34,330 nt of DNA, from NCBI GenBank assembly GCA_018882835.1, contig VERE01000030.1, positions 1-34,330 of the forward strand, read 5' to 3'. Under the pieces are notes generated by a model that did not search any database, was not told the DNA's origin, and worked only from the letters and a program-made list of their open reading frames with translations. This document shows, piece after piece, positions 6,226-14,742 of this stretch. Position numbers and translations under genes: made by a program. The first letter of the stretch is position 1. Each line of letters begins with the position of its first letter. This stretch comes from Limnohabitans sp. (lineage in GTDB: Bacteria > Pseudomonadota > Gammaproteobacteria > Burkholderiales > Burkholderiaceae_C).

Positions 6226-7647
6226 GTGATTGCTTCTTCTGTCAACGCCCTACATGCTGTCTGGCTGGACCCGTTTAGTCCGCTGGGCGAAGCCGAGCGC
6301 GCCCAGTTGGATGCCGCTGGCGTCACCCTGGAATGTGTGTCCACTTTGGGCGAAATGAATTTGGCCTTGCGCCGTGCCCATGTGCTGGTGGTTCGTCTGA
6401 GCGACAGCGCCGACTTGCTGCTGGAAGTTCAAACCCTGATCGCACAACTCGGGCACAGTGTGCCTGTGCTGTGCCGCGTCGAGCGCCGTCGCTTGGAGGT
6501 CGTGGTGGAAGCCATGCGCTTGGGCGCACTGCACGTGCTGCCTGCAGACGAGTGGGATCCCAATGCTTGGCGCGAAGCACTGCAAGGCTTGAATGCCCCA
6601 GAGCTCAAAAACAAAAGCTACGTCTTTGTGGATCCGGTCAGCCAACACTTGCTGGCCTTGGCACAACGGGTTGCACAAGCCGAGGTCACAGCGCTGTTGG
6701 TCGGCCCCACTGGTGCGGGTAAAGAAGTATTGGCGCGTGTGCTGCATGAGGCGTCGCCGCGGGCCAAGGGGCCGTTTGTGGCTATGAACTGCGCAGCCTT
6801 GCCTGAGCACTTGATTGAAGACATGCTGTTTGGCCATGAAAAAGGGGCCTTCACAGGCGCCTTGAAAGAACACAAAGGCTTGTTCGAGCAGGCACATGGT
6901 GGCACCGTTTTCCTGGATGAGATTGGCGAAATGCCAATCCATTTGCAAGCCAAACTGCTGCGTGTTTTGCAGGAAAAAAAGCTGAACCGCCTGGGCGGTG
7001 AAACCCCCATTTCGTTGGATGTGCGAGTGATTGCTGCCACCAACAAAGACCTGAAGCAAGCCATTCAACAGCGTGAATTTCGGGAAGACCTTTACTTCCG
7101 CATCAGCACCTTCCGCCTGCGCATTCAGCCGCTTGCTGAACGCCCCGGTGACATTGTTCCCTTGGTGCTGCAATCTTTGGCACGCCATGCCAAAGAAGGG
7201 GTGCCCTACACCCTTTCAACAGAAGCGCGCGAGATGCTGGTTCAGTACAGCTGGCCAGGCAATGTGCGTGAGCTTGAGAACGTGGTGCAGCGCGCCGTGG
7301 TGCTTTGCAATGGACGCACCATCACCCCAGTTCACCTGATGTTTGACGAGGGACAGTCGCCCGATTTGCAGATGATGGCCGCACCGGCTGCGACGATACC
7401 GGTGGCGTCGACAGCCACACCAGACGTGCCCGCCCTGTTGCCCGAGCCCGTGGAAGAGGCTGTGCAATCAGCCATCAATTTGCAACATGCCGTCAAGTCG
7501 AGTGAACAACAAATCATCATGGCGGCCTTGCAAAGCACAGAAAGCCGTGAGGAAGCTGCGCGCAAGCTGGGCATCAGCCCGCGCACGCTGCGCTACAAGC
7601 TGGCGCAGTTGCGCAGCCGCGGCATGAGCTTGTCCTTCGCTGAATAA
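6226..7647 (+). CDS. Sigma-54-dependent flagellar activator (NtrC/FlrC-type) with degenerate receiver
   Basis: 473 residues, starting at GTG 6226; no in-frame ATG precedes the conserved part. Residues 8-125 have a receiver-like pattern, but where the phosphate-accepting aspartate is expected the strand reads HVLVVRLSD, with arginine in its place. Residues 135-370 are an AAA+ domain: Walker A GPTGAGKE (160-167), the sigma-54-contacting GAFTGA loop (207-212), Walker B VFLDEIGEM, and the sensor segment AATNKDL. Residues 440-467 form a Fis-type helix-turn-helix (EEAARKLGISPRTLRYKLAQ). In Vibrio and Pseudomonas the gene just before fliE is flrC/fleR, a two-component regulator with a kinase gene beside it. 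Here no kinase gene is present, and the receiver looks more like that of FleQ. The expected targets are the three sigma-54 promoters in this locus. Confidence 0.92.
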   Translation: MIASSVNALHAVWLDPFSPLGEAERAQLDAAGVTLECVSTLGEMNLALRRAHVLVVRLSDSADLLLEVQTLIAQLGHSVPVLCRVERRRLEVVVEAMRLGALHVLPADEWDPNAWREALQGLNAPELKNKSYVFVDPVSQHLLALAQRVAQAEVTALLVGPTGAGKEVLARVLHEASPRAKGPFVAMNCAALPEHLIEDMLFGHEKGAFTGALKEHKGLFEQAHGGTVFLDEIGEMPIHLQAKLLRVLQEKKLNRLGGETPISLDVRVIAATNKDLKQAIQQREFREDLYFRISTFRLRIQPLAERPGDIVPLVLQSLARHAKEGVPYTLSTEAREMLVQYSWPGNVRELENVVQRAVVLCNGRTITPVHLMFDEGQSPDLQMMAAPAATIPVASTATPDVPALLPEPVEEAVQSAINLQHAVKSSEQQIIMAALQSTESREEAARKLGISPRTLRYKLAQLRSRGMSLSFAE

Positions 7648-7657
7648 GGAGCGCCTG

Positions 7658-7999
7658 ATGATCGACCGTACCTCTGCCGCGAACATCCAGTCCATGCTGG
7701 AAACCATTCGCGCCTACCAGTCGCAGGCTGCAACAGGCTCGCGTGGACTAGAAGAAACCACCGCACCGAAAACGCAGATGCCCAGCTTCACCGACTCGGT
7801 GAAGAACATCATCGACCAGGTGAACGACGCGCAGACCAAGTCCACAAGTCTGCAGGAAGCCTATCAACGCGGGGAAGACGTGCCTTTGACCGATGTGGTC
7901 TTGGGTATGCAGAAATCCTCTCTAGCCTTTGAAGCGACCCTGCAGGTCCGCAACAAAGTGCTCAAGGCTTATGAAGAAATTTTGAACATGCCGGTTTAA
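7658..7999 (+). CDS. fliE: Flagellar hook-basal body protein FliE
   Basis: 113 residues, the usual FliE length. FliE is exported early and joins the MS ring to the proximal rod. The conserved C-terminal part is clear: SFTDSVKNIIDQVN, then PLTDVVLGMQKSSLAFEA and VRNKVLKAYEEILNMPV. AAGGAG stands before the ATG, 10 bases after the activator's stop codon, so the two genes are probably co-transcribed and fliE heads the fliE-fliJ operon. fliF follows after 16 bases. Confidence 0.96.
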   Translation: MIDRTSAANIQSMLETIRAYQSQAATGSRGLEETTAPKTQMPSFTDSVKNIIDQVNDAQTKSTSLQEAYQRGEDVPLTDVVLGMQKSSLAFEATLQVRNKVLKAYEEILNMPV

Positions 8000-8015
8000 A
8001 GACTGAGAGACAACC

Positions 8016-10091
8016 ATGGCTACCGCTACCGCATCAATGAACACGCCAGCAATGGCCCTGTCCGGCAACGAAACCGGGACCCCCGACGCCGCTCCACTCA
8101 GCAACGCTCGGTTGCCGGGGCAGGTGGCCTCTGCTGCCCTCAAACCCGGTGAGTTGGCCAAAGGGGTTGCCAATCAAGCCTTGACGGACCCCATGGGGAT
8201 GGTGCGCGACATGATGCGTCAGCCCACTGTTCGCAAAGTGCTGCCTGTGCTCATCATCTTGTTGGTGGTGGCAGCCTTCGGCTTGGCCTCGTTGTCCATG
8301 AAAACCCCCTCATATCGCCCGCTCACCATGATGCTGTCAGAGGCCGACAAACAACTGGCCCTGGAGGCGCTGCGGGGTGCAGACTTCAAACCGGAAATTG
8401 ATGCCGCCACGGGGCAGATCACGGTGCCCGCGAACAAATACCACGAAGCCCGCATGTTGGTCTCTTCGAAAGGCTTGCCGCGCACGGACGCTCAAGGCAT
8501 TGAAGGCCTCAAAGACATGCCCGCCATGACCACCAGTCAGTTCATGGAACAGGTTCGCTACAACAATGCCATGGAACAAGAGTTGGCCCGCACGATCAGC
8601 CAGATCGGGGGCATCAAGAGTGCACGCGTTCATTTGGCGTCTCCCAAGCAAAGCGTTTTCGTGCGCGATCGCGTGCCGACCAAGGCCTCGGTGGTGATCA
8701 CCCGTGCGCCAGGCAAATCGGTGTCATCCGCCAACGTTCAGGCCATAGTGCAACTGGTGGCTTCCAGTGTGCCGTACCTGGCACCTGAGAACGTGTCCGT
8801 GGTGGACAACTTCGGCACGCTGATGAACGACATGCTCAACGAAGCGCCTTTGGGGCTGACTTCCGCGCAGCTGCAGCAAAAGCAGCAAATGGAAGATTTG
8901 TATCGCACTCGCCTGATTCAGTTGCTGGCCCCCATTGTGGGTGAGGCCAACGTCAGCGCACAGGTGAGCATGGCATTGGACTTCACGCAGCAAGAAGTGA
9001 CCACGGAAGATTTCGACGCCCGTGACAAGGGACCGAAAACGCGCTCTGAATTGTTTGTGGAAGACCGCAACACATTCAAGGATGCGATTGGCATTCCCGG
9101 CTCGTTGACCAACACCCCGCCCAATCCCCCACAAAACCCGGCGGCTACCCCTGCAACTGGCTCAGATCCCGCCAAAGGACAGAGTGAAAAGGGTGTGCAA
9201 GTGACCGCACGCAGCACCAAAAACTATGAGCTTGACCGTGCGGTGCGACACACCAAGGCAGCCATGGGGACCGTTCAACGCATTGGCGTGGGTGTGCTCA
9301 TCAACGAGCGCCCGATTCCCGCTGGAACCAAAGTGGAAAAGCCGGCCGATGGCTCGCCCGCCCCGACCACCATTCCCTACACCCAGGAAGAGCTGGACCG
9401 CCTGAACCAATTGGTGCGTGGTGCCGTTGGCTTCAGCGAAAGCCGTGGGGATGTGGTGACCGTGGTGGCCACCCGCTTCGAGCCCCAGGTGGATCCCGAC
9501 TTTGTGCCTTGGTACAAGGATGAAACCATCACGGCCATTGCCAACAGTGGTGTTGTTGCATTGTTGTTCCTGTTGTTCTTGTTCCTGGTGGTTCGCCCCA
9601 TGGTGCGCAAGATGACCCGTCCCGAAATCGACCCTGCTGCCATTGCTGCTGCTGCCATCGCCGCAGCCACCGCAGAAGCCGCAGCGGCCGAGAAGCTCAA
9701 GGCAGAGCGAATTGCCGCTGCCGAGGCCGAAGTGGCGGCACGCCTGGCCCAGGAAAAAGCCGATCGGGAAGCGGCCGAGGCCGCCGCTGCGAAAGCCGCC
9801 GCCGAAGCTGCTGCTGCCGCCGAAGCCGCCGCCGCCGAAGCTGCCAAACTTGCCGAGCAGGAGAGCGAGGAAAAGTCTGAGGAAATTGAAATCCAGGATG
9901 GCGAAACCCTGGAAGAAATCAAGGCGCGCATGTCCAGCTTGAAGCCCAAGAAGCCGACAATTTCTGCCGACATGCTGAACACAGCCAACACCTACGACGA
10001 CAAAGTGGCATTGTTGCGAATGATCGTGTCGGAAGATGCCGCGCGTGCCCGAGTTGCGGGTGTACTGAAGAACATGATTCAATCGAGCTGA
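8016..10091 (+). CDS. fliF: Flagellar MS-ring protein FliF (extended)
   Basis: 691 residues against the usual 550-575. The first membrane segment lies at about 75-95, so the cytoplasmic N-terminus of roughly 70 residues is much longer than usual. Ring-building domains follow (VSSKGLPRTDAQGIE, MEQELARTISQIGGIKSARVHLA), and the second membrane segment is at about 508-530, ending FLVVRPMVRKMTRPE. Then comes an alanine-rich, charged stretch (about 540-612, repeats of AEAAAAEAA type), likely a long helix and absent from standard FliF. The last 45 residues, beginning PTISADMLNTAN and ending VAGVLKNMIQSS, are the FliG-binding tail. A close relative of this tail and of the second membrane segment is encoded at 12371-12955. 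Codon use matches its neighbours, so the extensions are not a sequencing artefact. Confidence 0.96.
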   Translation: MATATASMNTPAMALSGNETGTPDAAPLSNARLPGQVASAALKPGELAKGVANQALTDPMGMVRDMMRQPTVRKVLPVLIILLVVAAFGLASLSMKTPSYRPLTMMLSEADKQLALEALRGADFKPEIDAATGQITVPANKYHEARMLVSSKGLPRTDAQGIEGLKDMPAMTTSQFMEQVRYNNAMEQELARTISQIGGIKSARVHLASPKQSVFVRDRVPTKASVVITRAPGKSVSSANVQAIVQLVASSVPYLAPENVSVVDNFGTLMNDMLNEAPLGLTSAQLQQKQQMEDLYRTRLIQLLAPIVGEANVSAQVSMALDFTQQEVTTEDFDARDKGPKTRSELFVEDRNTFKDAIGIPGSLTNTPPNPPQNPAATPATGSDPAKGQSEKGVQVTARSTKNYELDRAVRHTKAAMGTVQRIGVGVLINERPIPAGTKVEKPADGSPAPTTIPYTQEELDRLNQLVRGAVGFSESRGDVVTVVATRFEPQVDPDFVPWYKDETITAIANSGVVALLFLLFLFLVVRPMVRKMTRPEIDPAAIAAAAIAAATAEAAAAEKLKAERIAAAEAEVAARLAQEKADREAAEAAAAKAAAEAAAAAEAAAAEAAKLAEQESEEKSEEIEIQDGETLEEIKARMSSLKPKKPTISADMLNTANTYDDKVALLRMIVSEDAARARVAGVLKNMIQSS

Positions 10092-10118
10092 TAGGCTTGA
10101 CTGAACGAGGACCTGAAC

Positions 10119-11183
10119 ATGGCCGACAAAGACACCAACGAAATCCAGAGCGCGCCCGTCGGGGCGGACTGGTCGCCCGAATTGCGCGCCGAGATGGCCG
10201 CCATGACATCCACCCAACGGGCAGCGGTTTTGATGCTGTTGTTGGGGGAAGAGCAAGCTGCCGACATCATCAAATACCTGAATCCCAAAGAGGTTCAGGC
10301 CCTGGGCGGCGCCATGGTGGCAGCGGCAGATTTGTCACAAGACGCAGTCAATGCCGTTTTGGACGAATTTGTTGACATGCTGAAAAAGCAAACCAGCCTG
10401 AGCCTGGGCAATTCTGACTATGTCGAAAAAGTGATGCGCCGTGCCTTGGGCGATGACAAAGCCGCTTCGGTGCTGAACCGCATCATGCCGGGTCAGGGCA
10501 CCAAGGGCTTGGATATTCTGAGCTGGATGGACGCCCGTTCCATTGCAGACATGATTCGTGGCGAGCATCCCCAGGTGGTCGCCATCATTCTGTCTCTGCT
10601 GGAACATGAGGTGGCCGCAGACGTCTTGATTTATTTGCCCTCTGAGACGCGTGCCGAGGTGATTCAGCGCGTGGCCAGTTTGGACACGGTTCAGCCCTCC
10701 GCCATGGCCGAGTTGGAAGCCATCATGAAGATGCAGTTCTCCAAAAACTCATCGGCCAAATCGTCCAGCTTTGGCGGTATCAAGGCGGCGGCCAAGATCA
10801 TGAACATGACCAAGACCGAGCTGGAAAACTCGATCATGGCCAACCTGGGTGAAATCGATCCTGACTTGATGCAAAAAATCCAGGACAACATGTTCACCTT
10901 CGAGAACCTGGTGACAGTTGACAACAAGGGCATCCAGGTGCTGATGCGCAACGTGGAGCCGGACATGCTGATGGTCGCCTTGAAGGGCGCCAGCGATGGC
11001 GTCAAAGACCGATTCCTGGACAACATGTCGGAGCGCGCCCGCGGCATGTTCAAGGACGACATGGAAGCCAAGGGACCTGTGCGCATGGCCGATGTGGAAG
11101 AGTCGCAAAAGAAAATCATGCGGATCGCCCGCAAGTTGTCGGATTCTGGCGAGTTGATGTTGGGGGGAGCCGATTTTGTTTGA
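10119..11183 (+). CDS. fliG: Flagellar motor switch protein FliG
   Basis: 354 residues; usual length about 330. FliG forms the torque-bearing part of the C ring. The N-terminal domain (about 30-120; AAVLMLLLGEEQAADIIKYL) binds the FliF tail. The EHPQ motif (GEHPQVVAIILS) marks the middle domain that binds FliM. The C-terminal torque helix has the charged pattern KGASDGVKDRFLDNMSERA. The first 25 residues before the conserved region are an extension. GAGGA precedes the ATG at 10119. The end overlaps the fliH start by 8 bases, indicating translational coupling. FliM and FliN, its usual partners, are not encoded in this window. Confidence 0.97.
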   Translation: MADKDTNEIQSAPVGADWSPELRAEMAAMTSTQRAAVLMLLLGEEQAADIIKYLNPKEVQALGGAMVAAADLSQDAVNAVLDEFVDMLKKQTSLSLGNSDYVEKVMRRALGDDKAASVLNRIMPGQGTKGLDILSWMDARSIADMIRGEHPQVVAIILSLLEHEVAADVLIYLPSETRAEVIQRVASLDTVQPSAMAELEAIMKMQFSKNSSAKSSSFGGIKAAAKIMNMTKTELENSIMANLGEIDPDLMQKIQDNMFTFENLVTVDNKGIQVLMRNVEPDMLMVALKGASDGVKDRFLDNMSERARGMFKDDMEAKGPVRMADVEESQKKIMRIARKLSDSGELMLGGADFV

Positions 11184-12378
11184 GCCATTGCACTCACCGA
11201 CTCCGCCACAAGCCTGGCGGAATCACGATTTGCTGGTTGCCAAAGAATCGGGCGATGCGGCATTTCACGCAATGGATTGGGACGCTGTTCCCAAAGTCGA
11301 TTACGCAAGCTCGCAATTTCGCCAATTGGCCATTCCTGAGCCCGCCCGGGTGTTAGAGGATGTGCATGAGTTTGTCATGGCGGATTACGGTGGCCCCGCG
11401 TCCCAGGGGGCCTCGGCCTCGCTGCCGTCTGAACCCGTGCTTGTTGAGGAGCCCCACGCTCTCCCGCAAGACGCAGACACCGCAGAAGATGTCATGGCCG
11501 AAGCCCTTGCCCCCACAGATGCAGAGCCGATCGAGCAGGCCAGTGAGATGCAGACCGCAGAGGACGCTTGCGCCCTTGGTGCGGATGTCAGCGAGTGGCC
11601 AGAGCAAGGCCCTGCGGCATGGTCGGCAGATGAAGAATCTGTGCCCGAGGAAGTTACCACGCTGGACAGCGTGGCCCTGGCAGAAGCCTGTGAAGAGGCT
11701 TACCAGCGTGGCCTGGCCGATGGCCGTGCCGAAGCTGAAAAAAATATGGCATCAGCCATTGCGCAAGCTTTGGAGGGCGCGCAGGCCCAGGCGCAAGAAT
11801 TACAAGCCGAGGCGTTGTTGCAGCAGCACAAAGAGCTGACGGACTTGATGGCACCCGACCTGGCACTTCTGCGGGAAGTCACCCAGAAATTGGAAGCCTG
11901 GACGGAGAATCCCAAGCAACTGTTTGAGCCGCTCAAGCGATTGGCGGTGCACATCGCTGAGCAGTTGGTGCTGGCCGAGCTGAACACTTCCGGCGCCGCC
12001 ATTGAGCGCCTGGTGCAGCGTTGCCTCGATGAACTGAATTTGCACGGCTCGCAGGTCGTCACGGTTGAATTGAACCCGCAAGACAAGGCGCGCTTGCAAG
12101 ATGTTGCCAATGACATGCTGAGTCAAGTTCAGCTTCAAGCCATTCCCAGTCTGCAACCTGGCAGCGTGCGTGTGATTGTCAATGACACCCAGGTTGAGGA
12201 TTTGGTGGAGCACCGCCTTGAAGCGCTGGCGCATGGCTTGCTGGGGCAGCCCGAGGCCTGGCGTGAAAAATCGCCTTTCTTCCGACAGCCGCTGGCGCAG
12301 CGTGAAAGCGAAGTACAAGACGTGAGTCAGCGCCCAGCGCTGCCCGACATTTCTACCGATGAGGTGCTCGATGCATGA
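11176..12378 (+). CDS. fliH: Flagellar assembly protein FliH (long N-terminus, TTG start)
   Basis: 400 residues; common FliH proteins have 220-270. The last 180 residues carry the family pattern: a coiled coil (AYQRGLADGRAEAEKNMASA, then alternating A/Q/E), then PLKRLAVHIAEQLVLAEL and VTVELNPQDKARL. FliH is the stator of the FliI ATPase and keeps it in check in the cytoplasm. The first 170 residues are acidic, low-complexity and without recognisable domain. The start is taken as TTG 11176 because GGGGGGAG lies 6 bases before it and it overlaps fliG; an in-frame ATG (11272) is an alternative that would remove 32 residues. The stop overlaps the next gene's start (12371). Confidence 0.88.
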   Translation: MFEPLHSPTPPQAWRNHDLLVAKESGDAAFHAMDWDAVPKVDYASSQFRQLAIPEPARVLEDVHEFVMADYGGPASQGASASLPSEPVLVEEPHALPQDADTAEDVMAEALAPTDAEPIEQASEMQTAEDACALGADVSEWPEQGPAAWSADEESVPEEVTTLDSVALAEACEEAYQRGLADGRAEAEKNMASAIAQALEGAQAQAQELQAEALLQQHKELTDLMAPDLALLREVTQKLEAWTENPKQLFEPLKRLAVHIAEQLVLAELNTSGAAIERLVQRCLDELNLHGSQVVTVELNPQDKARLQDVANDMLSQVQLQAIPSLQPGSVRVIVNDTQVEDLVEHRLEALAHGLLGQPEAWREKSPFFRQPLAQRESEVQDVSQRPALPDISTDEVLDA

Positions 12379-12955
12379 CCTAGTGAACGTCGCGCTGAGA
12401 ACGCTGATGTGCCTGGCTTTTTTGATCTGGGTGGTTCGGCCCATGCTGTTTGCCCTGAGTCGGCGCGAGCCCAATCAATTGGAAATTGAAGAGGTGGTAG
12501 ATTCTGCGGTTCACTCGGCCTTCAGGTCTTTGGGCGTCAAGAACCCGCCTCCCAGCTTGCCGAGGATAGGCCATGTTGCACCGCCTGAGCCGACCCTGGA
12601 GCCGGAACTGACACCCGAGCCGGTTCTGACATCCGAGCCTGAACTGACAGCGCCAGACATGCCTGCCGAAGGCGCCATACCCGTTGGCGATCCCCAAGAG
12701 TCGCCCAGCGATCAGCCCGAAAGTGCGGAGGCTCATGCCAGCGAGGCCGAGGCGCCGAATCCCGAAGATGCCTTGCGTGAAATGCGTGAGCGCATCAAGC
12801 AGGAACAAAAGAAGGCTGCCAAGCCAACCATTCCTGCGGAATTGCTGCAAGACGCCAACAGCTACGAAGACAAACTGATGGTGGTGCGCATGATGGTCGA
12901 CCAGGAGCATGCGCGCGTGGCCAGTGTGTTAAAGCGCATGATCAAAATTGATTGA
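12371..12955 (+). CDS. 'Mini-FliF': membrane segment plus FliF-type FliG-binding tail
   Basis: 194 residues from the ATG at 12371, which overlaps the fliH stop and has GAGG 6 bases upstream; an in-frame ATG at 12359 is less likely. Residues 5-28 are one membrane segment ending FLIWVVRPMLFALSRREPN, closely matching the end of FliF's second membrane segment (FLVVRPMVRKMTRPE). A Pro/Glu-rich linker with repeated PE-x-x-L-T motifs follows (about 60-130). The last 44 residues, from PTIPAELLQDAN to VASVLKRMIKID, are about half identical to the last 45 of FliF from this same window. No periplasmic ring-building domains are present. It therefore looks like a duplicated FliF C-terminus that could place a second FliG-docking tail in the membrane. 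I know of no described protein of this architecture; the normal fliH-fliI pair has no gene between them. Confidence 0.85.
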   Translation: MHDLVNVALRTLMCLAFLIWVVRPMLFALSRREPNQLEIEEVVDSAVHSAFRSLGVKNPPPSLPRIGHVAPPEPTLEPELTPEPVLTSEPELTAPDMPAEGAIPVGDPQESPSDQPESAEAHASEAEAPNPEDALREMRERIKQEQKKAAKPTIPAELLQDANSYEDKLMVVRMMVDQEHARVASVLKRMIKID

Positions 12956-12963
12956 GCCAGCAC

Positions 12964-14289
12964 ATGATTGATTTTGCCGAAGAGGTCACCCACTGCATCC
13001 CGCGGTTGCGCTCACCCGAGCCCCAGCGAACGGGCACCCTGGTCCGCTTGGTAGGTCTGACGCTGGAGACACGGGGCATCATGGCGCCCTTGGGCGCTTG
13101 CTGCGAGGTGGTGGGACGACACGGCCATCGGGTCGAGGCTGAGGTGGTAGGCTTCCACGACAAAACCTTGTTCCTGATGCCATTCACAGACCCGGTAGGC
13201 GTCGGCCCGGGGGATATGGTTCGGGTTCTCAGCCACTCTTCGCAAGTGAGTTTAGGACCCGAGTTGCTCGGGCGTGTCATAGATGGCCGAGGCCAGCCTT
13301 TGGATGGCAAGCCGGCGCCGCGATGCCGCGATTCCTTGGCCCTGATGGGTCGACCTTTGAACCCCATGGAACGGGGCCCCATTCAGCATGTGCTGGATGT
13401 GGGGGTGAAAGCCATCAATGGCGTGCTGACCATGGGGCGGGGCCAACGCATCGGACTGGTGGCGGGCTCGGGCGTTGGCAAGAGTGTGTTGTTGGGCATG
13501 CTGACCCGCTTTACCAAGGCCGATGTGGTGGTGATTGGCTTGATAGGTGAGCGTGGTCGCGAGGTGCAGGCCTTCATCAGCGAGTCTTTGGGGGCCGAAG
13601 GCTTGGCCAAGTCTGTGGTGGTCGCTGCCCCGGCCAACCTTTCACCTGTTTTGCGCCTGAAGGCAACACACATGACCCATGTGATTGCCGAATATTTTCG
13701 CGATCAAGGCAAAAACGTCTTGATGCTCTGCGACAGCCTGACACGGGTGGCACATGCCCAACGCGAGATTGGCCTGGCCATTGGCGAGCCGCCAACCGCC
13801 AAGGGCTATCCCCCCTCGGTCTTTGCCTTGCTGCCCAACTTGATTGAGCGCGGCGGTGTGGGTCGTCATGGGCATGGCTCCATCACGGCCATCTACACCG
13901 TGCTGGCGGAAGGAGATGACGCCTCCGACCCGATTGTGGACATTGCCAGAGCCTCGCTGGATGGGCAAGTCATGTTGTCGCGCAAGCTGGCAGACACGGC
14001 CCATTACCCCGCCATTGACTTGAATGGCTCCATCTCTCGCTTGATGCAGTCCTTGCTGAGCAGCGAGGACCTCAAGATGTCCAACAAATTGCGCCGCCTT
14101 TGGTCGCTGTACCAGCAAAACGAGGATTTGATCCAAGTGGGGGCGTACGAGAAGGGCTCGAGCGCGGAAGTCGATGAGGCCATTCGCCTTCACGAGCGGA
14201 TTGTCAATTTTTTAAGGCAAGACATGCACATTGGGCAGGATTACGAAAGTACCCGCCAAGAGTTGCGGCAATTGCTGACGGCTTCTTGA
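12964..14289 (+). CDS. fliI: Flagellar export ATPase FliI
   Basis: 441 residues from ATG 12964, the usual length. A TTG at 12952, overlapping the previous stop, would add four residues; neither has a strong ribosome-binding site, so ATG is preferred. The protein is an F1-beta-like hexameric ATPase that helps deliver export substrates. Walker A is GSGVGKSVLLG (about residue 170), the catalytic glutamate region is LIGERGREVQAFI, and Walker B is NVLMLCDSLTRVAHAQREI. The segment ALPNLIERGG-type (LLPNLIERGGVG) and the C-terminal YDLIQVGAY-type sequence (EDLIQVGAYEKGSS) are family hallmarks. It follows the mini-FliF gene and precedes fliJ by 12 bases, in one operon. Confidence 0.96.
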   Translation: MIDFAEEVTHCIPRLRSPEPQRTGTLVRLVGLTLETRGIMAPLGACCEVVGRHGHRVEAEVVGFHDKTLFLMPFTDPVGVGPGDMVRVLSHSSQVSLGPELLGRVIDGRGQPLDGKPAPRCRDSLALMGRPLNPMERGPIQHVLDVGVKAINGVLTMGRGQRIGLVAGSGVGKSVLLGMLTRFTKADVVVIGLIGERGREVQAFISESLGAEGLAKSVVVAAPANLSPVLRLKATHMTHVIAEYFRDQGKNVLMLCDSLTRVAHAQREIGLAIGEPPTAKGYPPSVFALLPNLIERGGVGRHGHGSITAIYTVLAEGDDASDPIVDIARASLDGQVMLSRKLADTAHYPAIDLNGSISRLMQSLLSSEDLKMSNKLRRLWSLYQQNEDLIQVGAYEKGSSAEVDEAIRLHERIVNFLRQDMHIGQDYESTRQELRQLLTAS

Positions 14290-14301
14290 TGAGATGACAG
14301 C

Positions 14302-14742
14302 ATGAAAGCAAGAGAATGTTGGCCTGTACTGGCGAAAAAAGCCCAGGATGAAGTCGATGCCGCAATGGCTGTGGTGGTCCAGATTCGCCAAAACATTGAG
14401 CATCTTCAGTCCCGGCGTCAGCAACTGCTGGACATGTATGCCGATTACAAGCGGCGCATTGAAGACAAGCAGCAGCAATGGCACTCCATGGCAGACACCG
14501 CCAACCATCGCCAGTTCATGTCTCATTTGCTGCAACTGGTGGACCGCATCGACCAAGATTTGCAACGCGCCCACAACGACTTGACCCAAGCCCGCGAGGC
14601 CCAGCAAAAAGCCGATCAGCAGCGCATCAAGATGGCCTCCCTGATGGAGCAAGACTTGCACCGGGTCAAGGTTTACCAGCAGAAAAAAGACCAGAAGCAC
14701 ATGGATGCTTTGGGCATCACCTTGTTCAACTTGAAGGCTTGA
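14302..14742 (+). CDS. fliJ: Flagellar export chaperone/stalk FliJ
   Basis: 146 residues, the usual size. Nearly the whole protein is an antiparallel coiled coil rich in Q, K and E, as expected for the FliJ stalk that couples the FliI ring to the export gate protein FlhA. Family similarity is seen in the opening KKAQDEVDAA, in the middle QLLDMYADYKRR, and in the C-terminal VYQQKKDQKHMDAL. FliJ sequences are poorly conserved, so position directly after fliI is part of the evidence. Its last 17 bases overlap the end of the convergent methyltransferase-like gene, so this operon ends here; fliK, which normally follows, is missing. Confidence 0.9.
   Translation: MKARECWPVLAKKAQDEVDAAMAVVVQIRQNIEHLQSRRQQLLDMYADYKRRIEDKQQQWHSMADTANHRQFMSHLLQLVDRIDQDLQRAHNDLTQAREAQQKADQQRIKMASLMEQDLHRVKVYQQKKDQKHMDALGITLFNLKA

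Noticed and set aside
9162-10256. Long minus-strand frame opposite fliF and fliG
   Set aside because: It is a shadow of the Ala-rich GC-biased coding region of fliF; its Gly/Phe/His-rich translation has no domain.
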